A stretch of DNA of 64,000 bases from NCBI GenBank assembly GCA_017562135.1, contig QEYB01000766.1:1364001-1428000 (forward strand). The letters run 5' to 3'. A program made the translations under genes and the position numbers. Every line of letters starts with the position of its first letter. Position 1 is the first letter of the stretch. Positions 20,970 to 33,534 of this stretch are shown piece by piece. This stretch comes from Dipylidium caninum. Taxonomy: Eukaryota; Platyhelminthes; Cestoda; Cyclophyllidea; Dipylidiidae. Below the pieces are notes generated by a model that saw only the letters and a program-made list of their open reading frames with translations, made no database searches and had not been told where the DNA came from.

Positions 20970-23900
20970 CTAAAAGGGGAAAAGTGATAACTGCGAAAGG
21001 AGCGAGCATCAAAAACGAGAGAAAGATCGAAATCGCAGGCCAACCCACGCGCACGCTTCACCGAGTGTCCGGATGGATCATCTATCAGGTCGTTTCTAAT
21101 CGTCCCTTCGGTCAAATATTTTAGATGCACCTTTACCAAAAGCCATCCTCAACCGGGGTGGGGAGGGGGGTGGGGGTGGGGAAGGGAGGAGCAACGGGAA
21201 AAGTGTGCACTGAATGAAGAGGGATTGAATGCACAAATCTATACGAAACGTTATGCGACACTTGGAGCGAAGATGCAGCAAAAGTTGATGTATCCTTCGA
21301 ACCCTAAGAAGGGAGAGAGCGTAGTACATATGCCGAATCCCACAAAGGTTATCGTTGCGTTACGTAAAGGCCGTAGTTTTGATGGAAAAAGTGCATGTTT
21401 AAGGCAAAATACCGGGGTGTGTGTGATGTGCCCCAATCGGTTAGCGTTAGCGCCAGTTAACTGCCCTCATCACCGCCGCACCAAGAGGCCGGACATCGCC
21501 TATTTGCGCCCTCCCTCCCACCTCGCCCAAAAATGCTCCATCAGTCTCGGTCGCCATACTCGCGGGCGTCTGTTTGGTATGCAGCGCGGAACCCGAGCCA
21601 CACGACGACGCCCATCACAATGATTGAGAGGATATCGCGTACGCAGACATTAAGTGCAGGCGACCCCGAGCCCACCGAGTGAGGCAGTACTCGACCAAAC
21701 AACCGCCCCACCATTTGAATAAACGTCGTGGGGATGTGTCAACACACCAACGAATAGGCCCAATGGGAGGCCGGAAAGCATAGCAACCGAAGGTGCAAAT
21801 TAACACGAGTGAGGAGCAAAGACGGGGGAAGAGGGCGCACTCGCCGCCCAACTCAGCTGCTTCCCCCACTGCTGCATATGTGTGCGTATGCAAGTAAAGA
21901 AAATAGGGAAGAGGAGCAATGTAGCAAGGGAATATGGAACATTACACAACGTCGATGCTACAGTGCGAGTTCGCTCGTCATCTAGAACAACGGAGTCGGT
22001 GCTGATTACTTGGTCATGGCGAGCGTTACCACGTGAGTGTGTTGATAAATCGGATCAAATAGTGTCCGGTCACGCCTCGACGAATATATTCGGCGCGAGG
22101 GCGGTCCGATGAAAACGGAGTGATAAATGGTGGTGTCGAGTGTGTGTGTCTCCACACTCACCGAAGCCATTGGGCAACTGGACGTATGAAAGTCATGCAA
22201 CATGGGCCAGTGTGATAGGAGCTCGAATTAGCTATAGTAACGACCGACCGTAAAATAAACGGATGAATCACTGCTTTGTGTCACCGAAAAAGTTAAGGAA
22301 CGCGAAATCACGGCCCAACCCCCACCCGCATTCATTCGGCGTGTGCCTGTTAACGTGGGCAACATGTCAGGAGCGCAAAACACCCAAGGTGGACGGACTC
22401 ATTGCTCGAACACAACTTGCAAGTGGCCTTCATGAGTGGTGGCCACCTCCATCAAGATGAGATCGGACAACTACAAACAAGCCGCTGTCAGAGAGGGAAA
22501 AACCGCCTATTGGGATAACAAACATTTGTTAACCTGCGTTATATGTCACCAGCCCCCTCGAGGGGAAAAACAAGTGGGCACAACGATCGAAACCCAGCTG
22601 AACAGGCCACTTTTGCTGAGTGCTGCATTGCATTTGACGGAAAAAGAATGGTGACAAGCGCCACACGGAAAGGGAATTTGTCCTATAGAAAGAAAGAAAG
22701 CGTTCGTGAAGCGGACCCTTCTAGTGGGAAATAAGGAGAATGCGGGGCAATAATCATTGGCAGGAATAGCACATCATATGCAAATGAGGTCGACAATTCA
22801 TGCGCTTAAGTACACGGGTGATTCAGCGAAACCGCTTTCGGGCAAGCGGCAATCCCCATCGCTATTCGCCAGCACAGTGTGATAAGTGCGTTTCGCTCAG
22901 GGTTGCCCACAACCCACATCCAAGTCTGTGTGTGTGTGGATACCTGGAGCCAACGCGAGGCCAAAGTATGCCAGAGACAGTAGAAACGGCAGCAGTTAAT
23001 GAACGGGGTTTTGCCTTGAAGGCTGCTAGCCGCGCGAAACCCCCAAGAAGGACTTACCTCAGGGCCGACAAGTGGCAAAAGAGGCGACAAGAGCTGACGC
23101 CTGCCCACAGAATAGCTGATGACACGAAACCACAAAAGTTGGTCAAAAGGGTGGAGGTGTGGCAATTGAAGTTCCATATTTTTTTTGCCCACGATGAGTG
23201 TGTGTGGGCATACAAAAGAACACTCCCAAGCAGTGACACCCACCTACAGCGGAAAACGAGTGGACAACCTGCCAATGGGGCTTCCATCCCCCTCGCCGAG
23301 ATGAAGACAAAGGGGAAGTGGCGGGTTTCTGCGACGAAAATTGCCCTAGCATAACCTTCAAAGCGCCTTCATCGAACTGAATTCACTTTGAGACTTAACA
23401 TTGTACTGTGTGAGGAACAAGAGGCGAAGCACTAAAAAGGTGCTCAAGTGCTGCCTAATGCGTGCACTGACAGCGGAAAGAAAGTATCTCAGGGTAAATT
23501 AATAAAAAACAAATCAAATGGAAAATCACGTGGGGATGCTAGAATTTATTCTCAGTGCTCATACGCATGCTAAACCGGTAATTAAATCTCGCAAATAAAT
23601 TGAGGAAACTGTGCAACTTTTGGCAGCACAAGGGCTAAACTGCGTTGTGGTTACTTCTTTTAAGTTTAAAAAAAGGGCAGAAAGTGCGCAAAAGGTCGGT
23701 TCAACGATGCATGGAAGGCGCTTATTTGAAAACAGTCAATATCCCACAGGTGACAAAAGACCGATAGCCCGAGAAAAAACAGTGGCTTCAACCATTACTA
23801 AGAGTAGGTATACACATGCTCCGCCGAGAGACTATAGCGTTGGAAATAGAGCACGCAAACCAAACACACACAAGAGGGTAAAAGGTAAGGGTAGCGCGTA

Positions 23901-26900
23901 TTTTTAGAGTGAGATTGGGGTGACGCGAAGCAGGACTGTTTGCGGCGGCCAGTAGGTGACGAAAAAGATGGGTAAAGAGGGGAGGCACCCGCTAGTGCAA
24001 CGAGGCTGGATGACCGAGGTCAATACCCAGGGCTAAGATAAACAAACACGTCAAGGGATAAAAGCCAAAGAGAAAAACTCTTCAGTGCACGGCTTCCTTA
24101 TTGACAGAAGAAAAGAATAGCTGCAGAGAAGAACTGGGCTAATCTGGGAATCCACTGTGCATGAGGTAGCCCAAAACGAGATGACGTGGGCGACGAAGCG
24201 GATTTTAATGCATCGGGAAAAGGCCATAGCGACGAATACACTTTTTGGACAGGTACAAATAGTGTCTTTTGCACTCATGTTGCGATTACACCATCATCCA
24301 CACGCGGCGCTTGAACTGAGAGCATCGGCATAACGGTCGAACGCACACATCCATTGCCCTCGCCATGGCAATCGGCGCAAACACCACAAATGTGCGGGCG
24401 TACAAATCAAAATTTGATGCAATTCGGTTGGCTAGACGACGCGACATATCAACAAATGAGTTCATTAGCTCAGCATAAAATAAAAAGTAGTTTGTCACAA
24501 ACGTGTCAAAAGTTTGGCCTGGACGGAGATTCTATGAGCGAAAAGTGCCATTTCCGAAATACCAATGCCTGTCGAGCCGTGGAACACATGCAAGGTTGTC
24601 GGAATGTGCTTTTAAAAGGCCAATAGGTCGATATTGTATGTATACGTTACCAGCGCCGTTTGCAAAAAGATCAGCTCCTGCGACATAAAATACAACCAAC
24701 TGAGATGAACCATAAGGGCTTATTTCCGTCGCTTTGACGGTTAAACACTTCATTATAAGTGCCACAAAATACTCGCTCCGTCAAGCATACCTTAAGACAA
24801 GGGTTAATGTTGTTGGATTAAATGCTTGAAGTCTAAACAAGAAAAGCAACTGAGCGAAAGTTTCTTAGGCCACAGAGAGGGGGAGGATGAATGATACGCT
24901 AAAGGAAGACAAATTTGCACGCTGCGCCATCAGTAAAGCCGGAAGAAATCGGAGGATTGAAAGTAATAAAAATAAACTTTCACACACCACTGCTGATCCG
25001 TACTGCACGTGAGGACACGAGTGAGCCCGCAAGTTGACACCGAAAGGACAAAATTCACGAGTCGGAACTTTTGAAAATGACAAAGCAGCCAGAAAAACAC
25101 TCGTGTCTTGACACACCATTTGTGACATACTCTCTGAATGGGAGTCCACAAAATAAGACAAAAAATGCAGAAACCGGAGACAGAAACAATACCCTCCAAC
25201 TTATCTTCCTGAAAACGGGAATTAGAGATGGTGCAGAATCATAAAAGGAAGGAAAGAGGATAGAGGTGTACGTACTTGGGGACAGAGACCCCAGCGTGGG
25301 CAAAAACCTCCTGAAGTTGTGAGGAACTAATGCCGGGAGGACAGTTCCAGAAGTGGAGCATGCGCGAGGGTGGATAGACGCGATTTTTCGCGGCACTGTC
25401 GTGGGTATAGCGGTTGTTCCTGGAGCCTGTGAAGTCTTTGAATGAGGGGCTGCCATCGGGCAGGATGTAGGGCTGGGTTACCTCGACTATGTGCTGTTGT
25501 CGACTCAGCTGACCCTGTCAATGAATGAATGAATGCATGCGCAGGTGAACGAGTGAATGAATGCAGTGATGCATAGGAGTGGTGGCAAAGTCTACGATGC
25601 ACGGACGATGGAATGGTTCGGTGATTTGATCGGTAACAGTGCAGTAGAATACGAGGTCAGTGCTTAGGTGACTGATGGAATAAACCCAAGAATGTTAGAG
25701 GACGCTGTAAGAGAAAACATGTTTGAAAAAAGCATACCGTGGTTCTAAAAGGTGACTCTAAAAAACCCATTGATAGAAGTCCCCGATCCATTCACGCAGA
25801 GATGGAACTTAGCGTTACCTCAAACGAACCAACTTCGTGGAAAGCAGCGATGAAAACGGGTGAGAGGAAGGTGGTATTAAATAATATCAAGCGCAGCCAT
25901 AGTAAACCTCACAAGAGCTAGAGAGAATCAATTTGTCGTTAAATACACCCAAGGATATTTGTTGGTGCAGAATAAAGCGACATAGTGTTTAAGTCTTACG
26001 AGTTCGTCTACCACGGAAACAACTAAAACTTCATAGAAGATTGCTGCGGTTAATCCGAAAGGTAGAGAATATGTACAATATCCCGAGGTGAGTCTGAGAT
26101 AGAGAATCAAGTCCAGAACCTAAGTAAAATGAAATCACCGGGGAAAAATAATTAAAGCGAGGTGAGGGGAACCCTTAATTTACACAAAACACACAATCGA
26201 GCAAGTCCCCACTGGGATCAAATGGTAGAGAAAGATTAAAAGTTGTTTGGAGTTATAGTGCTTTCAATATGCTGATAACAGATTGAATTAAGAATCATGC
26301 GGTCAAATATACAAAAAAATTTCACCTAGTGCGAAGACTAACTTAAGATTGTCTGACGGTGTACCACCTTTGATTATTCAAAGCCAATTAAATCGCCCCA
26401 TAAAAAATAAATAGGATGTCAAGAAAGCTATGCTTGAGTACCCGGAAGGTAGGATGCAAAAAAACACTGCTGTATAATAAGTAATGGATTTGTGCAGTTC
26501 GATAAGGTTATCAGAGTACAAGAACACAAATAACGTTAGGTCTTTCAACGTGTAGGTGTATTCGTCCTTCTTAGTGTTAGAAAAAATTATCCCAGTAACA
26601 AACAGTCATAAATGCACACGTCAATTAAAAAATAAAAATTAATAAAGGGTGATCTAAATGGCAGGGAGGAATTTTGTTGGGAAGAAATGGTTGGGACAAA
26701 AAAATCTGAAAGTATCACCAAAATTGTTTAAAGTTGCGATTCAACCAAGAATTTGGTTCCGGAATTTGAAAAAAATGCGAAGCTAATTGCACAGTCACTT
26801 CGGCAGCAGTGGCCCGGGAAAGGGGCGAATAAACATTAATGCAAGAAAATGACAGTTTCAGGAAGGAGAGAGAGCATTTACATGGCTAACGATTTACGTC

Positions 26901-28516
26901 ACTCGAACCCCAATAAAGTAGGACTTTGAATGCCTTAAGCATACCTCAGCGAATATAACTTACACTAAGATGGTTTCCAGCAAACGATATCATCGGTAAG
27001 TTAGCGAGAGCACTATTGGCATTAGCTATGCCGTGAAGTTCAACCATCGCAGTCCCCTCTTTGGAACGAAGAAATTTTATCGGACCAACATCTCCATAGA
27101 GGCAGAACAGGTTGAATAACCTAAATGTAAAGATATGATTACTAAAATTGCCAGATTCTTCAGCACATGAGATGAAAGAAAACATTGAATTGAAGTAATA
27201 AGGCAACTAGACTAAAAAACACTTATCACAAACGTAACTAGGCATAATTTATGGTTCAACGAATGGACTGAAGGCTTCAATCATAGAACAGATATTCACC
27301 TGTCACAATTTGCGTGTGCCATATTCAAGTTGTAGACCATGATAACGGGGCTAGCGGACCTATTGCCCAAATCTGAATAGCCACCGAAAGCGCCCTGTTG
27401 TTGCTGCTGTTGCTGTTGTCCGGCCGCCACCATGGCCAAAGCGCTGATAACGGAATTGGGAGAGACCGCAGCGAGATTCCCAGGCAGATAAGCATCCGCA
27501 CGCTTGACTAGTTCCCCATCAAATTTCCCCAAGAGAGAAGCGGCTGCCGAACCCGCTACGGGTCTACCCTGAACACCAACTCCGCCTTCATCCATGAGGG
27601 TAGGGTTTTCATAGTCCCAACTATCGAGACAGTTTCGCGTAACCTTTAGTCTGGTCTGCTTCGCGTACTCAACCTTGAGAGAGCAACATCCTGAGTAAAT
27701 ATCTGCGCCATTGATATGGCGTTTGGTTTCGCGGGCATCCTCGACTGTCGCAAACTCCACCATGGCTTGGACTCCAGATTTGCGGAAAATAACTATCCTT
27801 AACACTTTCCCATGACGATTTGTGACTTGGTGAATAACATCGACTGTTATAGGATATTGGGCGTTGTAGATCGTGAGAAGGAGAATATTGTTTTCCATCG
27901 GTGGGGGTCGGTCATTCTGTATAGCGCTATCGTCAAGGCGACCACGGTAGGTCAGACGCTTCGAGGTGCTGTAGGCCAATCGAAGCCGTTGGTTTCCGAC
28001 CATGAATGGGTACTCATTGGACCTGTAAAGACACACAAAGTTTACCTCCTGGAAACCGCGAAAGGAAGCACACTTAATCGAATTAACCGGAAAGAGAAAC
28101 ACCAGATGACACACACATAACGCTTGAGCAACCACCAAGAAAACCGTAGTCAGTAAAAAGAATAGCGTCAATCCCCTAAACCTGACTCATTTAGCGTAAT
28201 AGCTTGAAAAGTTTAAACCGGTACCCGATTTAAGAAAGCAGGTAGTACGAAAGATGAGTTAACAGAATAACCACAACTAATAACTTAGTACAATTTTCCA
28301 CCTTCGAATCACGCGATCAGCATCGTTTTGGTCCTCGAACTCCACAAGGGCCTGACGCTTGTTAGGCAGCATAATAATTTCGACTATGCGACCATATTTA
28401 TCGAACAATTTCTCCAGGGCAATTTCTAACGTGTGCTCTGGCAAGTCTGTAATGTGAATGACAGGAGATGGCTCGATGTCGCCCCACTCTTCCGGACGAT
28501 TTCGCTTACGACTCAT
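20654..28516 (-). CDS. HNRNPL: Heterogeneous nuclear ribonucleoprotein L-like protein, gene span
   Basis: A nuclear RNA-binding protein of the hnRNP L/PTB family, which controls alternative splicing and mRNA stability by binding CA-rich RNA. Five coding exons: 28516-28302, 28022-27300, 27120-26964, 25514-25276 and 20969-20654, 549 codons plus stop with all phases closing. RRM1 (about residues 18-92) starts VIHITDLPEH. RRM2 (118-192) has IVIFRKSGVQAMVEF and NGADIYSGCCSLKVEYAK, a near-identical family signature. RRM3 (297-370) has NCDRLFNLFCLYGDV. A linker carries FKDFTGSRNNRY and AAKNRV, as in vertebrate hnRNP L. RRM4 (416-497) has MLHFWNCPP and SSGVLEW. The start MSRKRNRPEEWGD was chosen as the Met nearest RRM1. 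Eight Gln occur at 274-281, and the C-terminus adds a Ser/Ala tail. The last intron exceeds 4 kb. Confidence 0.95.
20970..25275. other. hnRNP L intron 4, no gene seen
   Basis: A 4.3-kb AT-rich intron on the minus strand. A G-rich purine tract lies at 21156-21190. Several plus-strand open frames (for example 22800-23354, 184 codons) have no recognisable domain and no supporting splice structure, and are not called genes. Confidence 0.5.
25276..25514 (-). CDS. HNRNPL: hnRNP L exon 4, RRM3-RRM4 linker and start of RRM4
   Basis: Acceptor ttgacag|GGT, donor CCCAA|gtacgt. It encodes SFKDFTGSRNNRY and AAKNRVYPPSRMLHFWN, which match SYKDFSESRNNRF and AAKNRIQHPSNVLHFFN in vertebrates. The exon leaves in phase 2. 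Confidence 0.94.
26964..27120 (-). CDS. HNRNPL: hnRNP L exon 3, RRM3 core
   Basis: Acceptor catttag|GTT, donor TTAGT|gtaagt. It encodes LFNLFCLYGDVGPIKFL and GTAMVELHG, matching VFNVFCLYGNVEKVKFM and GAAMVEM of vertebrate hnRNP L RRM3. Confidence 0.95.
27300..28022 (-). CDS. HNRNPL: hnRNP L exon 2, end of RRM1, RRM2 and polyQ linker
   Basis: Acceptor cttTACAG|G at 28023, donor ACAG|gtgaat. It finishes RRM1 (NQRLRLAYSTSK), carries all of RRM2, the linker motif DSWDYENPTL (DTWDYTNPNL in vertebrates), a low-complexity linker with eight glutamines, and the beginning of RRM3 (PVIMVYNLNMAHANCD). Confidence 0.95.
28302..28516 (-). CDS. HNRNPL: hnRNP L exon 1, most of RRM1
   Basis: ATG at 28516-28514, donor GAAG|gtggaa. 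It encodes MSRKRNRPEEWGD, then VIHITDLPEHTLEIALEKLF and QALVEFED of RRM1. An upstream in-frame codon could extend the protein by a few residues, but MSRKR is the better start. It leaves in phase 2 and completes Arg with the next exon. Confidence 0.93.
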
Positions 28517-31500
28517 ATTGACGAAACTAACAACCACGCCGACTTAAGAAGACCGCCGAGCCCGTAGACAGATTAAATTGGGTAATAACAGCAAATTAAA
28601 AGTATAAGGTTATACTCTTGGTGCAATCTTGCGTTCACCTACGTGCTAATGACTTTTTAGCCATTGCCGTAAAATGTTTAGGTGACGGCGCAATATTATA
28701 ATAAGGACGTGTGCGCCCTCGTCATTAAATTTTTTGACGTCCATTCTTAATACAACGAACTTGTGCATATTGCATGGTGCATTAAATGCATTTGCGCATT
28801 CGTGAAACAGGTTTTAGTCGTAAGATGCTTTGCTCCATCAGAAAAAAAGTTTTTTGTCCAAATTCAGCTGTATTCTTTGCATCAATCCAATCCTCCACCC
28901 ACACCCATTTTAACGAATTAAATGTGTGTACCAAACAAACCCTCCCTTTTTTTCCACAAGATCCTTTTATCAGGACTTACTTTTAAGTTGGTATATCTTT
29001 CCACACATCACGTTTGCCCTAACAATTGCTTAGTTGAAGGCCTGTAACCATAATTTTAGTTGGAGAACCTTTTGTTGCCAATTGTTGCATTGTACCATTT
29101 GCGCCTGTCGGTGGGTCGAAGATATTTCGGACCAGTCTGTTCTTCTAGGCTGCGCGCTTCTATGGCCAATACCTTGCCATATTTCGAAACAGCATCCGCA
29201 GCTTCCGTTACTTATATGTTTTTAGCATGTACAAGAATTGAAGGCTTGTAAAAGTGGGCGCGAGGCTCCGCTACCATGCCAAACAACGACTCCAGGGCCA
29301 TTTTTTCACACGGTCAGTAAAGCCAATAAACAAATCATAGATCATGGCAGGCCTCACGGTTTTTGTACGATTTTGTCAAAGAACCTAATGAAAGGGTTGT
29401 CCTTCTGCTACCTTTCAACTGTGTCTTCACCAGCGAAAAGTCTGGCATGTTGCACAATCCGTCCTCCTATCCATATCCTTTCCTTGTCTCATTCCACTTC
29501 ATATTATTGCCATTGAATCACTTGTGCTCAAGTTCAAAGCAATTTCAAAACTGTGCAAAATGAGAAAAAAAGTGCTGCACCGTCACCTAACTTAGTTAGA
29601 CATCGTCATTTCATTAATCCAAGTTCAGGTAGCCGTGTCGACAAACATTAGTTTCCACTTTGTAAAGTAATCCGCTTGCTTCACACTTTTCTGTAACTTT
29701 ATCTGTTGTGTCGTAGTAACTCGTAAAATATTTTCCAGTTCGTCATCACCTTGACCCACCTGATTGATTGGGGTCTAGCCGAGTCTGAGGCCAACACTCT
29801 GTGAATCAGCTACTGTTAAGTTCAGTCATGTTTGAGCCAGTTGAGTTGACTAAGTTGAAACGCTTTCCCACAAGTCCTTTTTACGACTTGAAAGACAGAC
29901 ACTTTTCCGGTCTTCGAGTTATCGGTGCTCATGCCTGGAGGCGCCGACATGACAATGGAAATTGAACAGAGAGTTGAAAAAAACCTCCATCATTTGATAA
30001 ATCATTTCTCTGGTTATGCACGTTTTGTGATTTATGGTAAACAAAAGGCAGAATTTATAGTGTCAAACATCAAAACACTTGGGATGCGACAGTGACTGTG
30101 GGTATTAGACCACGTTATCGAGTCATGCAGCCACTCTCGGCTCCCCTCCTGGAGGCTCTTTAACAGTCGGCGCACTTTCGCGCTCATCCGCCAGTCCTCC
30201 GCTCGACTGCAGCGAGTCACGGAGACGGGGTGTCCCGGACAAACTCTCCTCGCGCTAGACTCCTTGAAGGAAGAAGCCTCGGTGAAATGCACTGTGCGAC
30301 ATTTCCCAGCTGTAATGTGGTCAGCTTGTCTCAAAGTGTCGGAGACAGAGCGACGGGAGGTGTGATGACCCTGTTAGCAGGGTTGGTCGCGCGGCCGAGT
30401 CACAAACGGGGCCATGGGCTACGCGGTGGTGAGTCGCGTGATCCCACTCGCCCAGTCAAGCGCCTGCCGTCCACGGCTCGTCAGACCCACGTCCAAACGA
30501 ATGTTCTCTTCCCAGCTTGTCATCTCCTCACGATATGACTAGTGTTCCAATGGGAAATCGATGTGCTTTTGTAAAAATTTCCTCCACCTTCAAGGCCGTG
30601 AGTGTAATTGACTCACGAGACAGGCTTTCAACCTATACGATGCCGCAGGCGCATCTCCCGGTGGTGGGAGGGCCGTCGGGCCTGAGGACGAGAAGGTGCA
30701 GGAACTAAACCCGAGCGGGTGGTGAACAATCACGCATTGGGACGTGACTACCGCAGACACTTAGTTGGGGCGTTGCAAATATCTGCGGCGCCATGACTGC
30801 TAAATGAAAAATTAATAAATTTGGCGCACTAAGTGAAAACAGGAAGTCAGTCTCTCTCTCTCACATCGGTGTTTACACACTACCTAAATGGACTGCTGAT
30901 GGGTGGAAGCATAGGTTCATCGGCACGAACATGAAGGACCACCACCAAACTGCGGGGAGCGTCAGCATTTCCATCTTGGGCATCCTCGCGAACCCACTCA
31001 GGCAGCTTACAGGTCGCCCATGTTGGGTGGTCTGTTGAAAAGGCCCAAGCGGAAGTGAGAAGGAGCAAACCGTCGGACCTCCTTCGTTGGAGCAGTCCTT
31101 ACTCAGATCTCCGGCAGTCGCCAGAGGTAGGAGTCGACAGGCGGGCGTTCCTCCGCTACTACAGGCGATGCGACAGGTCAAGGTGCCCGACGCCATTCGC
31201 AGTCGGAGAGACAGTCCAGCCACCACAGTGGAAATGTTTTAGCATTCATGTTTGACGGCAGTCCGCACCGGCACATGCGGTCAGTTTGTCGTACGCGAGT
31301 GCCGATGGAGGCGATGCAGGTGTCGCAGTAACATTTGCCGCCACTAGGGAATGCTGAACGACCTTTCCGCTTTCATGTCCCGCCCAGAAGCAACGCTGCC
31401 TAAGGTCTAGTCGGCGAGGGCAGGTGGATGCCGTCTTCTCGCACTCGTTTGACCCGGACGCGGAATGGGAAACGGAATTAGACTGGGGCGCGAGTAGTCT

Positions 31501-31797
31501 GCCACTCTGAAGAGCCTGCGAGTGAGTCCGCAGAGAGGAAGCTTCTACTGCGGACGTCCCATGTTAAGTGGATGTTTCGTCGAAGATGAGAGAGTGTGGG
31601 GACAGCCCCATGTCTTGAACGCGGGAGTGAGTAGACAACGAAGAGGCAGTTAAAGCTAAGCGCAATCTTCTTCGAAACCCATCGACGACAGACCAATATA
31701 AGGCGGAGTGGAGGGAAAAGAACCTTTCCAATATTACAAGAGAGTTAGCTTTTTGGGAAAGAATCAGTCGCCTTCCTGCGTGCCACCTACCGAATAA
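28517..31797. other. Intergenic region, no gene seen
   Basis: Contains the hnRNP L promoter side (28517 onward, AT-rich) and the 3' side of the minus-strand membrane gene. No conserved open frame was seen. Composition turns GC-rich from about 30.1 kb. Confidence 0.5.
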
Positions 31798-33534
31798 TTA
31801 CTGGCGTCGGTGAAACGATCGTCCTCCTCGGGTTCTTATTCTGAAGAGTGGTCTTTCGACGGGGCTTGACGGCTGCGGTCTGCAGTGGTCCACCTCCAGT
31901 GCAGTCGGAGGCCAATGAGAGTCGCCACCGATAAATTCCGAGTAGTCCGGCGGTGGCGGTTGCAGGGCTGCACTCGCCTCTCCGCCCTCGTGAAAGGGTT
32001 CTGTCTCCGGATTCGGCGGTGACCGGGGTGTGCGCAGAAGACGCAGGATTCGGAAACCGGAAGACGCCAAGGCTCTGGACCGCAGTAGAGTGCGCCTTAA
32101 TGTCGTTCTTAGCTCAACCCCGAGATTGGCTTGGCGATATGCTCTTCTGAGCCGCTGTGGCTGAGGTTTCATCGACGATGGTGCGTTTCCCTGTCCTCTT
32201 CCCAGATGGTAGGTGGGAGAAGACTGGAGGCCCTGAATCTTTTGAATCATCCCATCGGACGAGACACCAATTTCCTCATTCACATCGGAATAAGAAGGCG
32301 GTAGGTGATGGCCAGACTTAGCAATGGCCACCGCCTTCTCACGCCGCCACCAGAAGTGGTGTTTGGGTCGCTGCTCCAAGAGGTTTGCCTTGTCGGCCTC
32401 TTCCACATTGGCGTATGTCGGCGGACTCAGAGGTATGTCGAGATCATTGCTGCTGACAGAATTGCGACGGAGAGTGGGGAGGCCTTCACCCATCCTCTGA
32501 CGCCACCGTGCAGGCAGGCAACAGCAGAAGTAGTGCAGGAATGCGGACTGGAGATACAGGTAACGTAGCGGCGAGTAGCGTCGCAGCAGGCCCACATAGC
32601 TTATGAGGAAAAGGAGGACGACGTTGATGGTGCCAAAGAGAATGACTGCCAAAAGGAACCAGTTCACGGAGGGTGTGTAGCAGATGAGGCCTGGAGAGTA
32701 TTCGTCTGCGCTGCGGTAGTAAGCGGACACGGGGAGTTGGTGGGCGGGGGCACTGGGGCCTCTCGGACAGTTGACAAAACCGTCGCAACTGAGTTGGTAA
32801 TCAATGCAGGTGGCCATGAAGCGGTAGGGGACCTTCGCCTCGAGGCGCGACACACTCATCGAAGGGGTGCAGATAAGCCAGCCCGGGTGGAACATCTCAT
32901 TCAGGTTTGCCAGACTCACTTCGAAGGGGTTGCGAAGGTTTACGCGCGACCCCTGAACGTAGAATTGCGTGAGCACACACCGGAAGGTCGGGGTGAGGGC
33001 GATCTCCAAGTAGAGACTGGCAGTGCCGCTCCTCCTGCCCACAAAACCGTGTAACAGGAACATATAAATCAGGGTGGAATTTCTGGGCCACGTTTTTGTG
33101 TCTAGGTAGAAGTTGCGCTTCACCGGGGACCCCGTAGTTAGTCGAATGGTGGAGAGATGCAGAGTCGGCTGCGAATTGCCTATGAAGACGAGATTTGCTT
33201 CGCCAGTCGTACCGAAGGTGGAGTTCAACTGCGCTCTTGTTACGTACGCAGTGACAGAGTGGAACTGAGGGTGAGTGGGAATGGCGAAGGCGAAGGCGCA
33301 GGCGTGCGGACGGGCGGGGTTAAAGTGTGGCGGTCCTGTCAGGGGGATGTCGCCGGCGGCCGTTTTAAGGGCGTAGGCGGACCCTGAGGACATGGCCAGG
33401 AGGTGGGTCCTGTGAACGGAACTGCTGATACCGAAACACGCGTCGACGCCTACCACCACGGTGTGGCACTCGGAGGGTGCTATTGCGGCCGAGGCCGTGC
33501 AGAAGGCGAACAGTGCCACCGCTATCAAATTCAT
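31798..33534 (-). CDS. Type I membrane protein with CUB/LDLa-like ectodomain and three PPxY motifs
   Basis: One uninterrupted frame of 578 codons. A signal peptide is evident (residues 1-20). The ectodomain (about 21-291) has nine Cys, two N-glycosylation sequons (N104, N152) and alternating hydrophobic strands suggestive of a CUB-type beta sandwich. Near 243-257, CxxxxxxCDGxxxCP resembles the C-terminal half of an LDL-receptor class A repeat, but the acidic calcium motif is missing. One membrane segment lies at 292-316, followed by a Cys cluster at 337-339 that could be palmitoylated. The cytoplasmic tail (about 260 residues) carries PPTY (371-374), PPSY (412-415) and PPDY (528-531), each a WW-domain ligand of the type used by NEDD4-family ubiquitin ligases. 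LDLRAD3/LDLRAD4/PMEPA1 and NETO proteins have comparable layouts. Homology to any of them is inference only. An upstream 5' exon cannot be excluded. Confidence 0.8.
   Translation of the reverse strand: MNLIAVALFAFCTASAAIAPSECHTVVVGVDACFGISSSVHRTHLLAMSSGSAYALKTAAGDIPLTGPPHFNPARPHACAFAFAIPTHPQFHSVTAYVTRAQLNSTFGTTGEANLVFIGNSQPTLHLSTIRLTTGSPVKRNFYLDTKTWPRNSTLIYMFLLHGFVGRRSGTASLYLEIALTPTFRCVLTQFYVQGSRVNLRNPFEVSLANLNEMFHPGWLICTPSMSVSRLEAKVPYRFMATCIDYQLSCDGFVNCPRGPSAPAHQLPVSAYYRSADEYSPGLICYTPSVNWFLLAVILFGTINVVLLFLISYVGLLRRYSPLRYLYLQSAFLHYFCCCLPARWRQRMGEGLPTLRRNSVSSNDLDIPLSPPTYANVEEADKANLLEQRPKHHFWWRREKAVAIAKSGHHLPPSYSDVNEEIGVSSDGMIQKIQGLQSSPTYHLGRGQGNAPSSMKPQPQRLRRAYRQANLGVELRTTLRRTLLRSRALASSGFRILRLLRTPRSPPNPETEPFHEGGEASAALQPPPPDYSEFIGGDSHWPPTALEVDHCRPQPSSPVERPLFRIRTRGGRSFHRRQ

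Noticed and set aside
22800..23354. 184-codon plus-strand open frame inside the hnRNP L intron
   Set aside because: No domain, no flanking splice sites or polyadenylation signal. Left as possible but unsupported.
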